Shown: positions 43,248 through 52,441 of the stretch, one piece after another
Position numbering within the stretch: the first letter of the stretch is position 1
How the letters are laid out: each line of letters starts with the position of its first letter
NCBI GenBank assembly: GCA_045542335.1
Contig: JAZQKV010000125.1
Location: 1-55,890, forward strand
Reading direction: 5' to 3'
DNA from: CAKSUT01 sp045542335
Lineage (GTDB): Bacteria; Bacillota; Clostridia; Oscillospirales; CAG-382
DNA length: 55,890 nucleotides
The notes under the pieces: generated by a model
Seen by the model: the letters and a program-made list of their open reading frames with translations, nothing else
What the model was told of the DNA's origin: nothing
Databases searched by the model: none
Program-made: the position numbers and the translations under genes

Positions 43248-44207
43248 TTAATTGCTGATAAGCTCGCACATATCCTCATAGCTTAAATCCCGATGCAATG
43301 TGAGGTTTATCGCATAAGCCATGAGCTTTGCTGATGCACGGATGATTGCATCCGAATCCTTTGGAGTAATAAACCTTGCCGACGGAGAAGCTGAAATTGC
43401 TCCGCCAAAAGCCTCATGAAGCTTTGCGATGTTCTTGTCACTTTCCCCTGAAGCATCAATGCCCGAACCAAGATATGCCTCTGTGACAACAGAAACAATG
43501 TCTGCAACTGTCGGGATACCAATGGCAAAAACCGGAACCCCCATGGTTTCGGAGGTTATTGAAAGCCGACGATTGTTCACACCTGAGCCGGGAGAAAGAC
43601 CCGTGTCGCAAATCTGAACAGTTGTTGCAAGACGGCTGAGCGATGATGTTGCAAGTGCATCTGCCACAATAATAAATGATGGTTTCGCATCCTCAACTAT
43701 TCCCGATAGAATTTCTGCTGCTTCAAGCCCTGTATTTCCGAGTACATCCGTTGTTATACACATTGTTTCACGGAGACCCATTTGCTTGAATAAACCTCCG
43801 GCAGAGTTTTTCAAGTGTCGGGTGACAACAATTCTGTCGGCACATTCCGGTCCCGAAGCATCAGCAGTTATTCTGCGATTGCCGATTCCCGCAAAAAGAC
43901 AAGAGCCGCTTTCGGGAATGTATTCGGAAAGAATTTTTGACAAAGCAACGCATTTGCTTTTGAATTCTTCATGTGCCACTCCCGTGAGTTTTCCGACATT
44001 TACAGTTGTGTAACGCCCAATTGGTTTTCCTGTCTTTTTTGCTCCGGCCATGTTCTGAACCATCACAGTTTGCACGTCGAGAATGTCAACTTTTTTTCTC
44101 TCGTGAACAATTCCGTCAATATCGGGAGGCGATTTTTTGCTCAAATATTCATGAATTTCGCTTGCAAGGTCGGTTTTTGGCATAAAAGTTGGGGTAAAAT
44201 CGTTCAT
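43248..44207 (-). CDS. gpr: Germination protease GPR
   Basis: GPR degrades small acid-soluble spore proteins at germination. I start at ATG 44205-44207 (320 residues); an upstream TTG at 44223 lacks a ribosome-binding site. The sequence has the propeptide-like start with MPKTDLASEIHEY, the block FAGIGNRRITADASGPECADR, TDVLGNTGLEAAEI, and DTGLSPGSGVNNRR, all typical of GPR. It is divergent from rpsT, the usual pairing in Firmicutes. Confidence 0.93.
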   Translation of the reverse strand: MNDFTPTFMPKTDLASEIHEYLSKKSPPDIDGIVHERKKVDILDVQTVMVQNMAGAKKTGKPIGRYTTVNVGKLTGVAHEEFKSKCVALSKILSEYIPESGSCLFAGIGNRRITADASGPECADRIVVTRHLKNSAGGLFKQMGLRETMCITTDVLGNTGLEAAEILSGIVEDAKPSFIIVADALATSSLSRLATTVQICDTGLSPGSGVNNRRLSITSETMGVPVFAIGIPTVADIVSVVTEAYLGSGIDASGESDKNIAKLHEAFGGAISASPSARFITPKDSDAIIRASAKLMAYAINLTLHRDLSYEDMCELISN

Positions 44208-44252
44208 TTTTTGTACAATCTCCAAAAAAAAATAAAATATTGAAAAAAACTA

Positions 44253-44281
44253 TTGATTTATCGGAAAAAGTGTGTTATAAT
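44253..44281 (+). promoter_or_regulatory. Promoter of rpsT
   Basis: TTGATT (44253-44258) and TATAAT (44276-44281) are 17 nt apart. The leader of about 115 nt holds small stems TCAC/GTGA and CGG/CCG near 44335-44375. Confidence 0.8.
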
Positions 44282-44403
44282 ACATGAGTAACATTGTGGT
44301 GTGGTATCTTTATCGAGAAATCGGGGGGACTGGATCACATTGGCGGTGACTGTCTGTTATACGGATTTTAACCGTTGCTTATACTTTATAGGAGGTGAAC
44401 ACT

Positions 44404-44667
44404 TTGCCTAACATTAAGTCTGCTAAGAAGCGTGTGCTTGTCGCAAAGGCTAAGACTCTTAACAACCGTATGTTCAAGACATCTCTCAAAACTTGCATGA
44501 AGAACTTTGAGAAGGCTGTTAACGACGGTGATAAGGCTGCGGCAACTGCTGCTTACAAGGAAGCTGTAAAGAAGCTCGATAAGGCTGTTGTGAAGAACAT
44601 TCTTCACGTTAACGCTGCCGCAAGAAAAAAGAGCCAGTTTACACTTAAGCTCAACGCTATGGCGTAA
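44404..44667 (+). CDS. rpsT: 30S ribosomal protein S20
   Basis: S20 is a primary 16S rRNA-binding protein. The TTG at 44404 is chosen because the product then begins MPNIKSAKKRVLVAKAKTL, the canonical S20 start, with AGGAGGTGA 5 nt upstream; the earlier in-frame GTG is inside the ribosome-binding site. The 87 residues are basic and helical throughout. It has its own promoter and terminator and is divergent from gpr. Confidence 0.96.
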   Translation: MPNIKSAKKRVLVAKAKTLNNRMFKTSLKTCMKNFEKAVNDGDKAAATAAYKEAVKKLDKAVVKNILHVNAAARKKSQFTLKLNAMA

Positions 44668-44690
44668 GTCATCACAAATGGCACTATGGA

Positions 44691-44719
44691 GGATGTTTCC
44701 TGTCGGGAACGTCCTTTTT
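44691..44719 (+). terminator. Terminator after rpsT
   Basis: GGATGTTTCC pairs with GGGAACGTCC (two G-U pairs) around TGTC, followed by TTTTTG. Confidence 0.85.
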
Positions 44720-44792
44720 GCCTATAAATAGGCAAAAACTTTGCCTGTTTATAGGGAAAACTTTTTCTGTAAATAGGGAAAAACTTTCCCAT
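44719..44792. repeat. Three imperfect tandem repeats of about 22 bp
   Basis: Three successive copies read roughly TATAAATAGGCAAAAACTTT, TTATAGGGAAAACTTTTT and GTAAATAGGGAAAAACTTTC. They fill the gap between the rpsT terminator and the DUF421 stop codon. Adjacent GCCTATAAATAGGC also forms a small palindrome. Origin unknown. Confidence 0.7.
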
Positions 44793-45467
44793 TTATCTTT
44801 CCTTGGCGATTATTTCAATATTTCCATTGTCGTCGCAACCCATGAAAAAAATTTCGGAGGACTTTTTATAGCCCTCTTTTTTTATAACCGTGTCAAGCCA
44901 CCCCATGTTCTTCCCGATTGCTTGAAGGGCATTGGAGCTTATTTCGCCGTCCATTATGATAACGTGCTCAACACCATCCTCCGTTGCCTTTAAACCAAGC
45001 TCGGCAACAGATGGCTGTTGAGCACATTTTTTTGGTACAAAGCTTATCCCTCCGTTTGATTCAAGGAAAGCGTAATTGACATCCGAAATTCTGAAAATTC
45101 CCTGACTTCTCATTGAGGCAACAAGCTCCCCCAGAGTGATACGAGCCTTTGCAAGTTCTTTTTGTGAAAGCTTGCCCTTAAAAATAACAGCGGAAGGCGT
45201 GCCGTCAAAAAGTCTGCTCGCAAAGCGACTCTTTATAGTGAGATACGATATTCCTATTTCGAGAATAACAATTAGAACAATGGCGGCGGCACAATGTAAA
45301 AATGGAATCTGTTCATCGGCAACGGATGCGGTGGCAAGCTCGGAAAGCATGGTTATTGTCACAAGCTCAGACAGTTCAAGCTGACCTATCTGCCGCTTAC
45401 CCATGAGGCGCATGGCTATCACAACAAGCGCATACATTATAAATGTACGCAAAAGAACATGGAGCAA
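44793..45467 (-). CDS. DUF421 (YetF/YcaP-like) membrane protein
   Basis: The 224-residue protein has three N-terminal membrane helices and the DUF421 signature MGKRQIGQLELSELVTITML, then a cytosolic alpha/beta domain starting GTPSAVIFKGKLSQKELAKA with the conserved segment RSQGIFRISDVNYAFLESNG. Members occur widely in spore formers; the role is not settled. The start is TTG (45465-45467) with GGAGGTGAG about 6 nt upstream. Confidence 0.9.
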   Translation of the reverse strand: MLHVLLRTFIMYALVVIAMRLMGKRQIGQLELSELVTITMLSELATASVADEQIPFLHCAAAIVLIVILEIGISYLTIKSRFASRLFDGTPSAVIFKGKLSQKELAKARITLGELVASMRSQGIFRISDVNYAFLESNGGISFVPKKCAQQPSVAELGLKATEDGVEHVIIMDGEISSNALQAIGKNMGWLDTVIKKEGYKKSSEIFFMGCDDNGNIEIIAKER

Positions 45468-45561
45468 ATTTTCTCACCTCCGTTTGATATTTTTGCCGTT
45501 TCGGATTTAAATATGCGCTGCGTTGTGCAAAGTTTTTGCTGTGAGATAATACGTTTTAAAC

Positions 45562-45594
45562 TTTTTTGGAAAAAAGCAGCTTTTTTTCCAAAAA
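45562..45594. other. A/T-rich hairpin in the DUF421-GH36 divergent gap
   Basis: TTTTTTGGAAAAAAGC pairs with GCTTTTTTTCCAAAAA around a tiny loop, immediately upstream of the GH36 promoter -35. It may insulate the two divergent genes or be a bidirectional terminator. Confidence 0.5.
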
Positions 45595-45598
45595 GGTC

Positions 45599-45627
45599 TT
45601 GCTTTTTTTGAGGATTGTGTGTATAAT
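45599..45627 (+). promoter_or_regulatory. Promoter of the tandem GH36 genes
   Basis: TTGCTT (45599-45604) and TATAAT (45622-45627) are 17 nt apart. The predicted start near 45634 precedes a perfect palindrome. Confidence 0.7.
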
Positions 45628-45640
45628 GGTCTTGAGGCTA

Positions 45641-45658
45641 CTCATTATATATAATGAG
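45641..45658. promoter_or_regulatory. Perfect 18-bp palindrome, candidate operator
   Basis: CTCATTATATATAATGAG is self-complementary over 18 bp and lies 14 nt downstream of the -10 of the GH36 promoter, where a bound repressor would stop polymerase. The cognate regulator is unknown; it lacks the central CG usual for LacI-family operators. Confidence 0.6.
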
Positions 45659-45692
45659 GATAGTAACAAATGGATAAGGACGGTGACGAGAG

Positions 45693-47702
45693 ATGAATCT
45701 CACAGCTAAAATTATTGAAGACGGTACAGGTATTTGTACCATCGAAAAAACTCATCCCGATTTTGAAAACATGACAGCTGTCTTTGTTGAGGCAAAGGCT
45801 GAAGAAGGAAAAACTCTTTCCCCTGATTGCGCAGTTGAGCTTACAATCGGAGACCTTGGCGGTGTCAACAGATACCTTGCCGATTACAGATATTCTCCCT
45901 TCTGGTGCAGACCATTTTTCGGTGGCAGAGAATTTAAGGATGTTCCTGCGGAAACACAGACACTCCTCATCGAAAAAAATGACGGCACATATGAAATAAT
46001 CCTTGCAACAAGCGGTGATAAATATAAGTGTACATTCCTCGGTGATAAGTGGGGACTCAGAGCAAGAATTTATAGCTGGTATGCGGGACTTACAGAGTGT
46101 AACACCCTTGCATTTGTAAGAGGAACAGGCAAAAATCCCTATGAGCTTCTTCACAGAGCATTCGGCTTTGCAGTTAAAATGCTCGGTGACAAGATAAAAA
46201 TGCGTGAGGACAGACCTTATCCCGAAATCTTTGAATACCTCGGCTGGTGTTCATGGGACGCTTTCAATATCAAGGTTAGCGAAGAAAACCTTCTCAGAAA
46301 GTGCGAGGAATTCAGAGAAAAGGATATCCCCGTAAGATGGTCCATTCTTGACGATATGTGGGCAGACGTAAAGGAATTTGAAGGCAGAGATTATTCTTCA
46401 AGACAGGAAATGTTCCAGCTTATGCACTCCGGCAGACTCAATTCCTTTGAGGGCGCACCTGCAAGATTCCCCAAGGGACTTAAGCACTGTATCGAAGAAA
46501 TGAAGAAATACGATATGGAAGTTGGTATGTGGCACCCCACAACAGGCTATTGGAAAGGCGTTAATCCCGACGGCCCTATCTATAAGGAACATCCCGATGC
46601 ATTTATCGAAAGAAACGGTTTCAAAGTTCCCGGTACAAAATATGAACAGTTCCATGAGTTCTTTGATGCATTCCATCAGTTCTTCGAGGACTGCGGAGCT
46701 TCCTTTGTAAAGGTTGACAATCAGAGCTGTATTGACCAGTGGTATAAGGGCGCAGCTCCCGTGGGAGAAGTTGCAGCCAATATGCATAAAGCTGTTGAAA
46801 AGTCTGTTTATGACCACTTTGGCGGCGCACTCATCAACTGTATGTGTATGTCCGGCGAAAATATGTGGAACAGACCCAACACCGCCATCGCACGTTGCTC
46901 CAACGACTTCTGCCCCGAAAACAGAGCATGGTTTACAAATCATATCACACAGTGCGTTTATAACTGCCTGACACAGGGTCAGCTTATGTGGTGTGACTGG
47001 GATATGTGGTGGTCCGACGATGGACAGGCAATCAAGAACTCTGTCCTCAGAGCAATTTCCGGCGGTCCTATCTATGTCAGCGACACCGCCGAAAGAAGCC
47101 GCAGAGAGGTTCTTATTCCCCTTTGCCTCTATAATGGCAGAATCTTGAGAACTGACATTCCTGCAGTTCCAACATTCGATTGCATTTTTGCAAATCCCGA
47201 AACTGCCGAAACTCCCTTTAAGGTTTGGTCAAAGACAGGCGATGCTTACTATATTGCCGCATTTGACCTCAATAAGGATAATAAGCCTGTAAGTGGAAGT
47301 ATTTCCATTTCCGATGTGAATATTGCCGATGCCGATAAAGCAGATAAATATCTTGTTCTTGAACAGTTCACCGGAAGAACATGGTTGCTCGGTAAGGATG
47401 AAAAGCTTGAAGTTTCTCTTCTCCACCAGGATGAATTCAGACTTTACAAGCTCATCCCCATAAAGGACGGCTTTGCCTTTGCAGGTCTTGACGGAAAGTT
47501 TATTTCCACACTTACCGCAAAGGATGTCACAAAGAATTCTGCAACTCTCCTTGAGGGCGGCGATTTCTCATTCTATTCCGAAACAAAGCCCACCGGCGCA
47601 AAGCTTGATGGCAAGGAAGTTGAAGTGAAGTTCGACGGAGTTGCATACAAGGTTATGTGTGGCGAAGTCAAGGGAGAAGTCAAGGTAGAGATTATCTATT
47701 GA
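45693..47702 (+). CDS. GH36-type Sip1/raffinose-synthase-like glycosidase, copy 1
   Basis: The 669-residue protein matches the seed-imbibition/raffinose-synthase branch of glycoside hydrolase family 36, which acts on alpha-galactosides. The TIM barrel begins YLGWCSWDAF (about residue 182). The nucleophile motif is KVDNQS and the acid/base motif ARCSNDF. An N-terminal beta domain (1 to about 170) and a C-terminal beta domain are present. No signal peptide is seen, so it is intracellular. GGTGACGAGAG precedes the ATG. Substrate is not proven; galE elsewhere in the window could use galactose. Confidence 0.85.
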   Translation: MNLTAKIIEDGTGICTIEKTHPDFENMTAVFVEAKAEEGKTLSPDCAVELTIGDLGGVNRYLADYRYSPFWCRPFFGGREFKDVPAETQTLLIEKNDGTYEIILATSGDKYKCTFLGDKWGLRARIYSWYAGLTECNTLAFVRGTGKNPYELLHRAFGFAVKMLGDKIKMREDRPYPEIFEYLGWCSWDAFNIKVSEENLLRKCEEFREKDIPVRWSILDDMWADVKEFEGRDYSSRQEMFQLMHSGRLNSFEGAPARFPKGLKHCIEEMKKYDMEVGMWHPTTGYWKGVNPDGPIYKEHPDAFIERNGFKVPGTKYEQFHEFFDAFHQFFEDCGASFVKVDNQSCIDQWYKGAAPVGEVAANMHKAVEKSVYDHFGGALINCMCMSGENMWNRPNTAIARCSNDFCPENRAWFTNHITQCVYNCLTQGQLMWCDWDMWWSDDGQAIKNSVLRAISGGPIYVSDTAERSRREVLIPLCLYNGRILRTDIPAVPTFDCIFANPETAETPFKVWSKTGDAYYIAAFDLNKDNKPVSGSISISDVNIADADKADKYLVLEQFTGRTWLLGKDEKLEVSLLHQDEFRLYKLIPIKDGFAFAGLDGKFISTLTAKDVTKNSATLLEGGDFSFYSETKPTGAKLDGKEVEVKFDGVAYKVMCGEVKGEVKVEIIY

Positions 47703-47719
47703 TTTGAAAATATCGATTT

Positions 47720-47745
47720 CGGGCGGCGGAGAAAACCGCCGTCCG
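47720..47745 (+). other. Strong hairpin between the two GH36 genes
   Basis: CGGGCGGCGG pairs with CCGCCGTCCG (one G-U) around a 6-nt loop, followed by ATTTTAT. With this weak T-tract it may partially terminate or stabilise the upstream mRNA, tuning the ratio of the two paralogues. Confidence 0.65.
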
Positions 47746-47767
47746 ATTTTATAAGGATGGTGACGAA

Positions 47768-49774
47768 ATGTATCTCAGAACAAAAGTAATGACCGATGGA
47801 ACAAACGATAACATTGTTCAGAAAACTCATCCCGATTTTGAAAATATGACGGCGGTTTTTGTTGAAGCAAAGACCGAAAACGGAAAAACATTCTCCCCCG
47901 ACTGCGCAGCGGAGATTACTGTCGGTGACCTTTATGGTGTTAAGAGATACCTTGCCGATTACAGATATTCTCTTTTCTGGTGCAGACCCTTCTTTGGAAA
48001 AGATTTCAAGGATGTTCCTGCCGAAACACAGACAATTCTCATTGAGAAAAACGACGGCACTTATGAAATTCTTCTTGCAACAACCGGAGATAAATATAAG
48101 TGTACATTCCTTGGCGATAAATGGGGCCTCAGAGCAAGAGTTTACAGCGCATTTGAGGGACTCACCGAGTGTAATACCCTTGCGTTTGTAAGAGGAACAG
48201 GTACAAACCCTTATGAGCTTCTTCACAGAGCCTATGGCTTTGCCGTTAAAATGCTTGGTGATAAGATAAAAATGCGTGAGGACAGACCTTATCCCGAGAT
48301 TTTTGAGTATCTTGGATGGTGTACCTGTGACGCCTTTTATGTAAAGGTCAGCGAGGATAGAATCCTTGCAAAATGTGAGGAGTTCAAACAAAAGGATATA
48401 CCCGTAAAATGGACTATCATCGACGATATGTATGCCGACATAAAGGAATTTGACGGCAAGGACTGGTCCACAAGAGTGGAAATGATGAAGCTTATCCACA
48501 CCGGTCGCCTCTATTCTTATAATGCCTCCCCCGTGAGATTCCCGAATGGTCTTAAGCATTGTATTGATGAAATCAAAAAGTACGGCATGGAGGTAGGCGT
48601 GTGGCACCCTGCCACTGCATATTGGAAAGGTGCTAACCCTGACGGTGAGGTTATGAAGGAGCATCCCGATGTCTTTATTCAGAGAAACGGATACTATGTT
48701 CCCGGCACAACACAAGAGCAGATGGAGGAGTTTTACGATTCTTTCCACAAGGTTATCAAGGAAGCAGGAGCTCATTTTCTGAAAATTGACAATCAGAGTT
48801 GCTATGATACCTGGTACAGAGGTGCATCACCTGTTGGCGAGTTTGCTTCAAATATGCATAAAACGCTTGAAAAATCCGTGTTTGAAAAATTTGACGGCAG
48901 ACTTATCAACTGTATGTGTATGTCTGCGGAAAACTTGTGGAACAGACCCCGTACTGCTGTTGCACGTTGTTCAAATGACTTTATCCCCGAAAACAGGGAT
49001 TGGTTTACAAATCATATTACACAATGCGCATATAACTGCCTGACCCAGGGTCAGCTTATGTGGTGTGACTGGGATATGTGGTGGACAGATGACGGACAGG
49101 CAACCAAGAATTCTGTTCTCAGAGCAATTTCCGGAGGACCTATATATGTGAGTGACACAGCAGGAAGAAGCCGCCGTGAGGTGTTTGTGCCACTTTGCCT
49201 CTATAACGGAAGAATTCTTAGAACGGATGCTCCGGCAGTTCCCACTTTTGATTGCGTTTTCACAAATCCCGAAACTGCCGAAACCCCCTTTAAGGTTTGG
49301 TCAAAGACAGGCGATGCTTACTATATTGCCGCATTTGACCTCAATAAAGATAATAAATCTGTAAACGGAAGCGTCGGAATTTCCGATGTGAATATCGCTG
49401 ATGCCGATAAAGCTGATAAATACCTTGTCCTTGAACAGTTCACCGGAAGAACATGGCTGCTCGGCAAGGATGAAAAGCTTGATGTTTCTCTTCTTCACCG
49501 TGACGAGTTCAGACTTTATAAGTTTATACCTGTAAAGGACGGCTTTGCATTTGCAGGACTTGACGGAAAGTTTATTTCCACCCTCACTGCAAAGGATGTC
49601 ACAAAGAATTCCGCAACCCTCCTTGAGGGCGGCAATTTCTCGTTCTATTCCCAAACAAAGCCCACCGGCGCAAAGCTTGACGGCAAGGACGTTGAAGTAA
49701 AGTTCGACGGAGTTGTATATAAAGTTATGTGCGGCGAAGTTAAGGGCGAGGTCAAAGTTGAAATAACGTATTGA
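47768..49774 (+). CDS. GH36-type Sip1/raffinose-synthase-like glycosidase, copy 2
   Basis: This 668-residue paralogue of the preceding gene shares the same domain plan and long identical stretches, especially over the last 150 residues. It keeps the nucleophile motif KIDNQS and acid/base motif ARCSNDF, but the barrel-entry motif reads LGWCTCDAFY, with Cys where copy 1 and most relatives have Trp. That position lines the sugar site, so specificity may differ (inference). The leader ATAAGGATGGTGACGA (47751-47766) nearly repeats that of copy 1 (45674-45689), pointing to tandem duplication. Confidence 0.85.
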   Translation: MYLRTKVMTDGTNDNIVQKTHPDFENMTAVFVEAKTENGKTFSPDCAAEITVGDLYGVKRYLADYRYSLFWCRPFFGKDFKDVPAETQTILIEKNDGTYEILLATTGDKYKCTFLGDKWGLRARVYSAFEGLTECNTLAFVRGTGTNPYELLHRAYGFAVKMLGDKIKMREDRPYPEIFEYLGWCTCDAFYVKVSEDRILAKCEEFKQKDIPVKWTIIDDMYADIKEFDGKDWSTRVEMMKLIHTGRLYSYNASPVRFPNGLKHCIDEIKKYGMEVGVWHPATAYWKGANPDGEVMKEHPDVFIQRNGYYVPGTTQEQMEEFYDSFHKVIKEAGAHFLKIDNQSCYDTWYRGASPVGEFASNMHKTLEKSVFEKFDGRLINCMCMSAENLWNRPRTAVARCSNDFIPENRDWFTNHITQCAYNCLTQGQLMWCDWDMWWTDDGQATKNSVLRAISGGPIYVSDTAGRSRREVFVPLCLYNGRILRTDAPAVPTFDCVFTNPETAETPFKVWSKTGDAYYIAAFDLNKDNKSVNGSVGISDVNIADADKADKYLVLEQFTGRTWLLGKDEKLDVSLLHRDEFRLYKFIPVKDGFAFAGLDGKFISTLTAKDVTKNSATLLEGGNFSFYSQTKPTGAKLDGKDVEVKFDGVVYKVMCGEVKGEVKVEITY

Positions 49775-49822
49775 TAAGCGATAGAGCAGACAAATATAAT
49801 TTTAAGAAAGGCGGATGACAAT

Positions 49823-50434
49823 ATGCATCAGTTTCAGACAGCAATAAGAGAGGTTTTGCAGAGCCTTGGCAATATAGGACTTATTCCTGCCTCGGTTAAA
49901 GAATTTGTAACCAATTCGGGAAATGCTTTTTCAGTTTTCAGAATCAAACAACCTTATATAGATATGCGAAGCGGCGAACAGGAAATAAAAACCGCTTTCG
50001 GAATGGATTTCTGGACAAAGGTTGTGTTTGGAATTCCGTCGCTTATAATATCTGTGTTGACGTGTATTTTTGTTGTGCCGAGTATTTTAGGAATTGTTCT
50101 TGCAATTCTAGGAACGGCAGTTGAATGGGCAATCACTCTTGTGATAACTGCGGCATTTGTAATGCTTGTGACCTATTATTCCGGCGCATGGTCGGGAATA
50201 GTGGCGAAGATACTTGCGGTGCTTGTAATCATAGGGGCGGTTTCCGGTGCAATCGGAGTTATAGGCTCGGTTATAGGCATAATCGTAAACTTTGTTGGTA
50301 TAACGTTGAATTTCACAGGCGGACTTCTTGGCATAATTGAAAATGCTTTTGCAATTATCGGTGGCATCGTGAATGTCGCAGTCAATGTTATGGCACTCAA
50401 CGGCCTTAATAAGGGCATTGGTTATAATGGCTGA
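49823..50434 (+). CDS. Hypothetical multi-pass membrane protein
   Basis: I do not recognise this 203-residue product. The first 60 residues are soluble with FRIKQPYIDMRSGEQEIKT; from about residue 65 four or five Gly/Ile/Val-rich membrane helices follow, ending LNGLNKGIGYNG. AAAGGCGG precedes the ATG. It lies 48 nt after the GH36 copy 2 gene and before a strong terminator, so it is probably the last gene of that transcript. No transporter motif is visible. Confidence 0.6.
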   Translation: MHQFQTAIREVLQSLGNIGLIPASVKEFVTNSGNAFSVFRIKQPYIDMRSGEQEIKTAFGMDFWTKVVFGIPSLIISVLTCIFVVPSILGIVLAILGTAVEWAITLVITAAFVMLVTYYSGAWSGIVAKILAVLVIIGAVSGAIGVIGSVIGIIVNFVGITLNFTGGLLGIIENAFAIIGGIVNVAVNVMALNGLNKGIGYNG

Positions 50435-50466
50435 TATTCTTGATATAATACATTTTGATTAAAAAT

Positions 50467-50502
50467 AAGTCGGCAAGGACAGTAATTGAACCTTGCCGAC
50501 TT
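50467..50502 (+). terminator. Terminator after the GH36 operon
   Basis: AAGTCGGCAAGG pairs perfectly with CCTTGCCGACTT across a 12-nt loop, followed by GTCTTGTTC. It ends the plus-strand operon. Confidence 0.8.
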
Positions 50503-50587
50503 GTCTTGTTCAATATTGTTTTAAATGAACGGAAAAATAATTGTGCACATTTTTGCAAAAAACGGAAGTATTTAAAGGAAAATAAAA

Positions 50588-50625
50588 AAGCGTGACTTCA
50601 GATTTTAATGTCCAAAGCCACGCTT
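50588..50625 (-). terminator. Terminator after the HtrA gene
   Basis: AAGCGTG-A-CTT pairs with AAG-C-CACGCTT. On the minus strand the T-rich sequence after it fits termination of htrA. Confidence 0.75.
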
Positions 50626-50654
50626 GAATTTTTAATTATACCTTTTTTCTGCAG

Positions 50655-52352
50655 TTACGCTTCCATCATGTCAAGCTTGAAGGTGATGTCAAATTCACCA
50701 ACTCTGTCCCTGTGAACTGTGATTGTCACTTCGTCGCCTGCCTTGTAGTCAGCTTTGAGCTTGTTGATTTCTGCGGCGGTTTTCACGGGAGTGCCCTCAA
50801 ATGCAACTATGATGTCGCCCCGGCTCAATCCTGCGGCGGCGGCAGAGCTGTTCTTGTTAATCTGAATAACAAGAAGCCCCTGGGGAATGTCATAATACTG
50901 CGCTTCACGGGGGGTTATTTCAGCATAATCCGTGATTCCGATTGAACCCTGTCCGGTAACAAAGCTTCCGTCACGCTCGGTAACCTCGCCATGCTCAATG
51001 AGCTGATTGAATATGCTCACTGCGCTGTTTATCGGAATTGAAAAACCAATACCCTCATATTGAGATGTCAGTTTGAGAGTGTTTATACCAATAACCTGAC
51101 CTTTTGCATTGATGAGAGGACCGCCGGAATTTCCGGGATTGATGGTCGCATTTGTCTGAATGAGTGTCATGGTCTTGACAACCTGACCATAATTGTTGGT
51201 GATTTCAACGTCACGGTTTATTGCGGAAATAATTCCGTCGGTGACGGTGCCTGCAAATTCAATTCCTGCAGGTGTTCCTATTGCAATGGCAAGATCTCCG
51301 ACTTTCACGTTGTCGGAATTTCCAAGCTCTGCAACGGGAAGATTTTGCGCATCAATTTTTATAACCGCAAGGTCTGTCACAGCATCTCTGCCGATAAGCT
51401 CGGCATCAAATTCACGCTTGTCGTCAAGCAGCACTTTTATGGATGCCGCATTTTCAATAACATGGTTGTTTGTTGCAATATATCCGTCTTCGGAAATGAT
51501 AAATCCGGAGCCAACACCGCTTGTGGTGAAGAAGCCATTATTCACAATTACCTCAATTCCAACTGAGGACGGCTTGCATTTGTCTGCAATCTGCGCAATT
51601 GAAAGCTGACCTTCGGGAGTTGCATCACCCTGTTGGATAACGGGACGGGAGTCACCGTTTGCATTGTTGCCTGTTCCCGGCAGAATACCGATGTTTGCAT
51701 TGCTGTCTGATGAAGCATTGTTATCTGAATTTTGCTCGTTTCCGACGATAACAGAGTCGTCACCATTTATAACATCGTGCGTTTTTCCGGAAATGAGAGT
51801 TATTGTGAGAGCAGTGGCGGTTATCAGAAATGCAACACAGATAATGGCAGTGAAAACTGCAAGACCGTTGCCGGATTTTTTGCGTTGCGGCTGGCGGAAA
51901 TTTTGTGAAGGAGTGTTGTAACCCCATGAATAATTGCCGCCGGGAGTTCTGTTGTAGCTTATACCGGAGGTGGTGCGTTCATGGTCGTTTTCTGCTCCTG
52001 CGGATTGATTTTGGGTGTTTACCTGCGGTGCATTGATATGACCGCCATAGTAATTGTGGGGAGCTTGCTGACTCTGCGAGGACGGATTCTCGGAAGAGTT
52101 TTTCTTTAACTCCATGGGAGAATAAAAACGTGGGTCGTCGTCATGAAAATTTTCACGGGGCTTTTCCGACGGAGCTTCGTATGCCGCCTGAGAGGGAATC
52201 TCATTTTCAAAAGCCGGAGAGCTCTCATAAGAGTCGTTTTTTTGGTTAGCACTTTCGGCAGAAAAATCGGTATTACTGTTTTGGTTTTCGATTTGTTCGC
52301 CGCCGGGATTCTTGTTTTCATTTTGATTTTCATAATTTTCATTGAAGTACAT
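50655..52352 (-). CDS. HtrA/DegP-like S1C serine protease with PDZ domain
   Basis: This is an envelope quality-control protease. I start at ATG 52350-52352 (AGGAGGT 8 nt upstream), giving 565 residues. Residues 1-160 are Asn/Gln/Glu-rich and disordered, 162-188 form the membrane helix, and the trypsin-like domain carries His297 (ATNNHVIE), Asp327 (AVTDLAVI) and Ser409 (NPGNSGGP). One PDZ domain (about 480-560) follows, with AAAAGLSRGDIIVAFEG. The cytosolic N-terminus is unusually long. It faces the extracellular side. Confidence 0.92.
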   Translation of the reverse strand: MYFNENYENQNENKNPGGEQIENQNSNTDFSAESANQKNDSYESSPAFENEIPSQAAYEAPSEKPRENFHDDDPRFYSPMELKKNSSENPSSQSQQAPHNYYGGHINAPQVNTQNQSAGAENDHERTTSGISYNRTPGGNYSWGYNTPSQNFRQPQRKKSGNGLAVFTAIICVAFLITATALTITLISGKTHDVINGDDSVIVGNEQNSDNNASSDSNANIGILPGTGNNANGDSRPVIQQGDATPEGQLSIAQIADKCKPSSVGIEVIVNNGFFTTSGVGSGFIISEDGYIATNNHVIENAASIKVLLDDKREFDAELIGRDAVTDLAVIKIDAQNLPVAELGNSDNVKVGDLAIAIGTPAGIEFAGTVTDGIISAINRDVEITNNYGQVVKTMTLIQTNATINPGNSGGPLINAKGQVIGINTLKLTSQYEGIGFSIPINSAVSIFNQLIEHGEVTERDGSFVTGQGSIGITDYAEITPREAQYYDIPQGLLVIQINKNSSAAAAGLSRGDIIVAFEGTPVKTAAEINKLKADYKAGDEVTITVHRDRVGEFDITFKLDMMEA

Positions 52353-52441
52353 AATGTAATACCTCCTTATCCTTGATTTCACAAGATGTATTTTTTATGT
52401 TTTTTCAAAAATTATACCGACTATTATCAGCCTGCAAGTTT

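Noticed and set aside
47696..48775. 359-codon minus-strand frame inside GH36 copy 2 (and a similar one at 46398-46943 in copy 1)
   Set aside because: Both mirror the same conserved sense gene in each paralogue; the open antisense frame is a by-product of codon bias.
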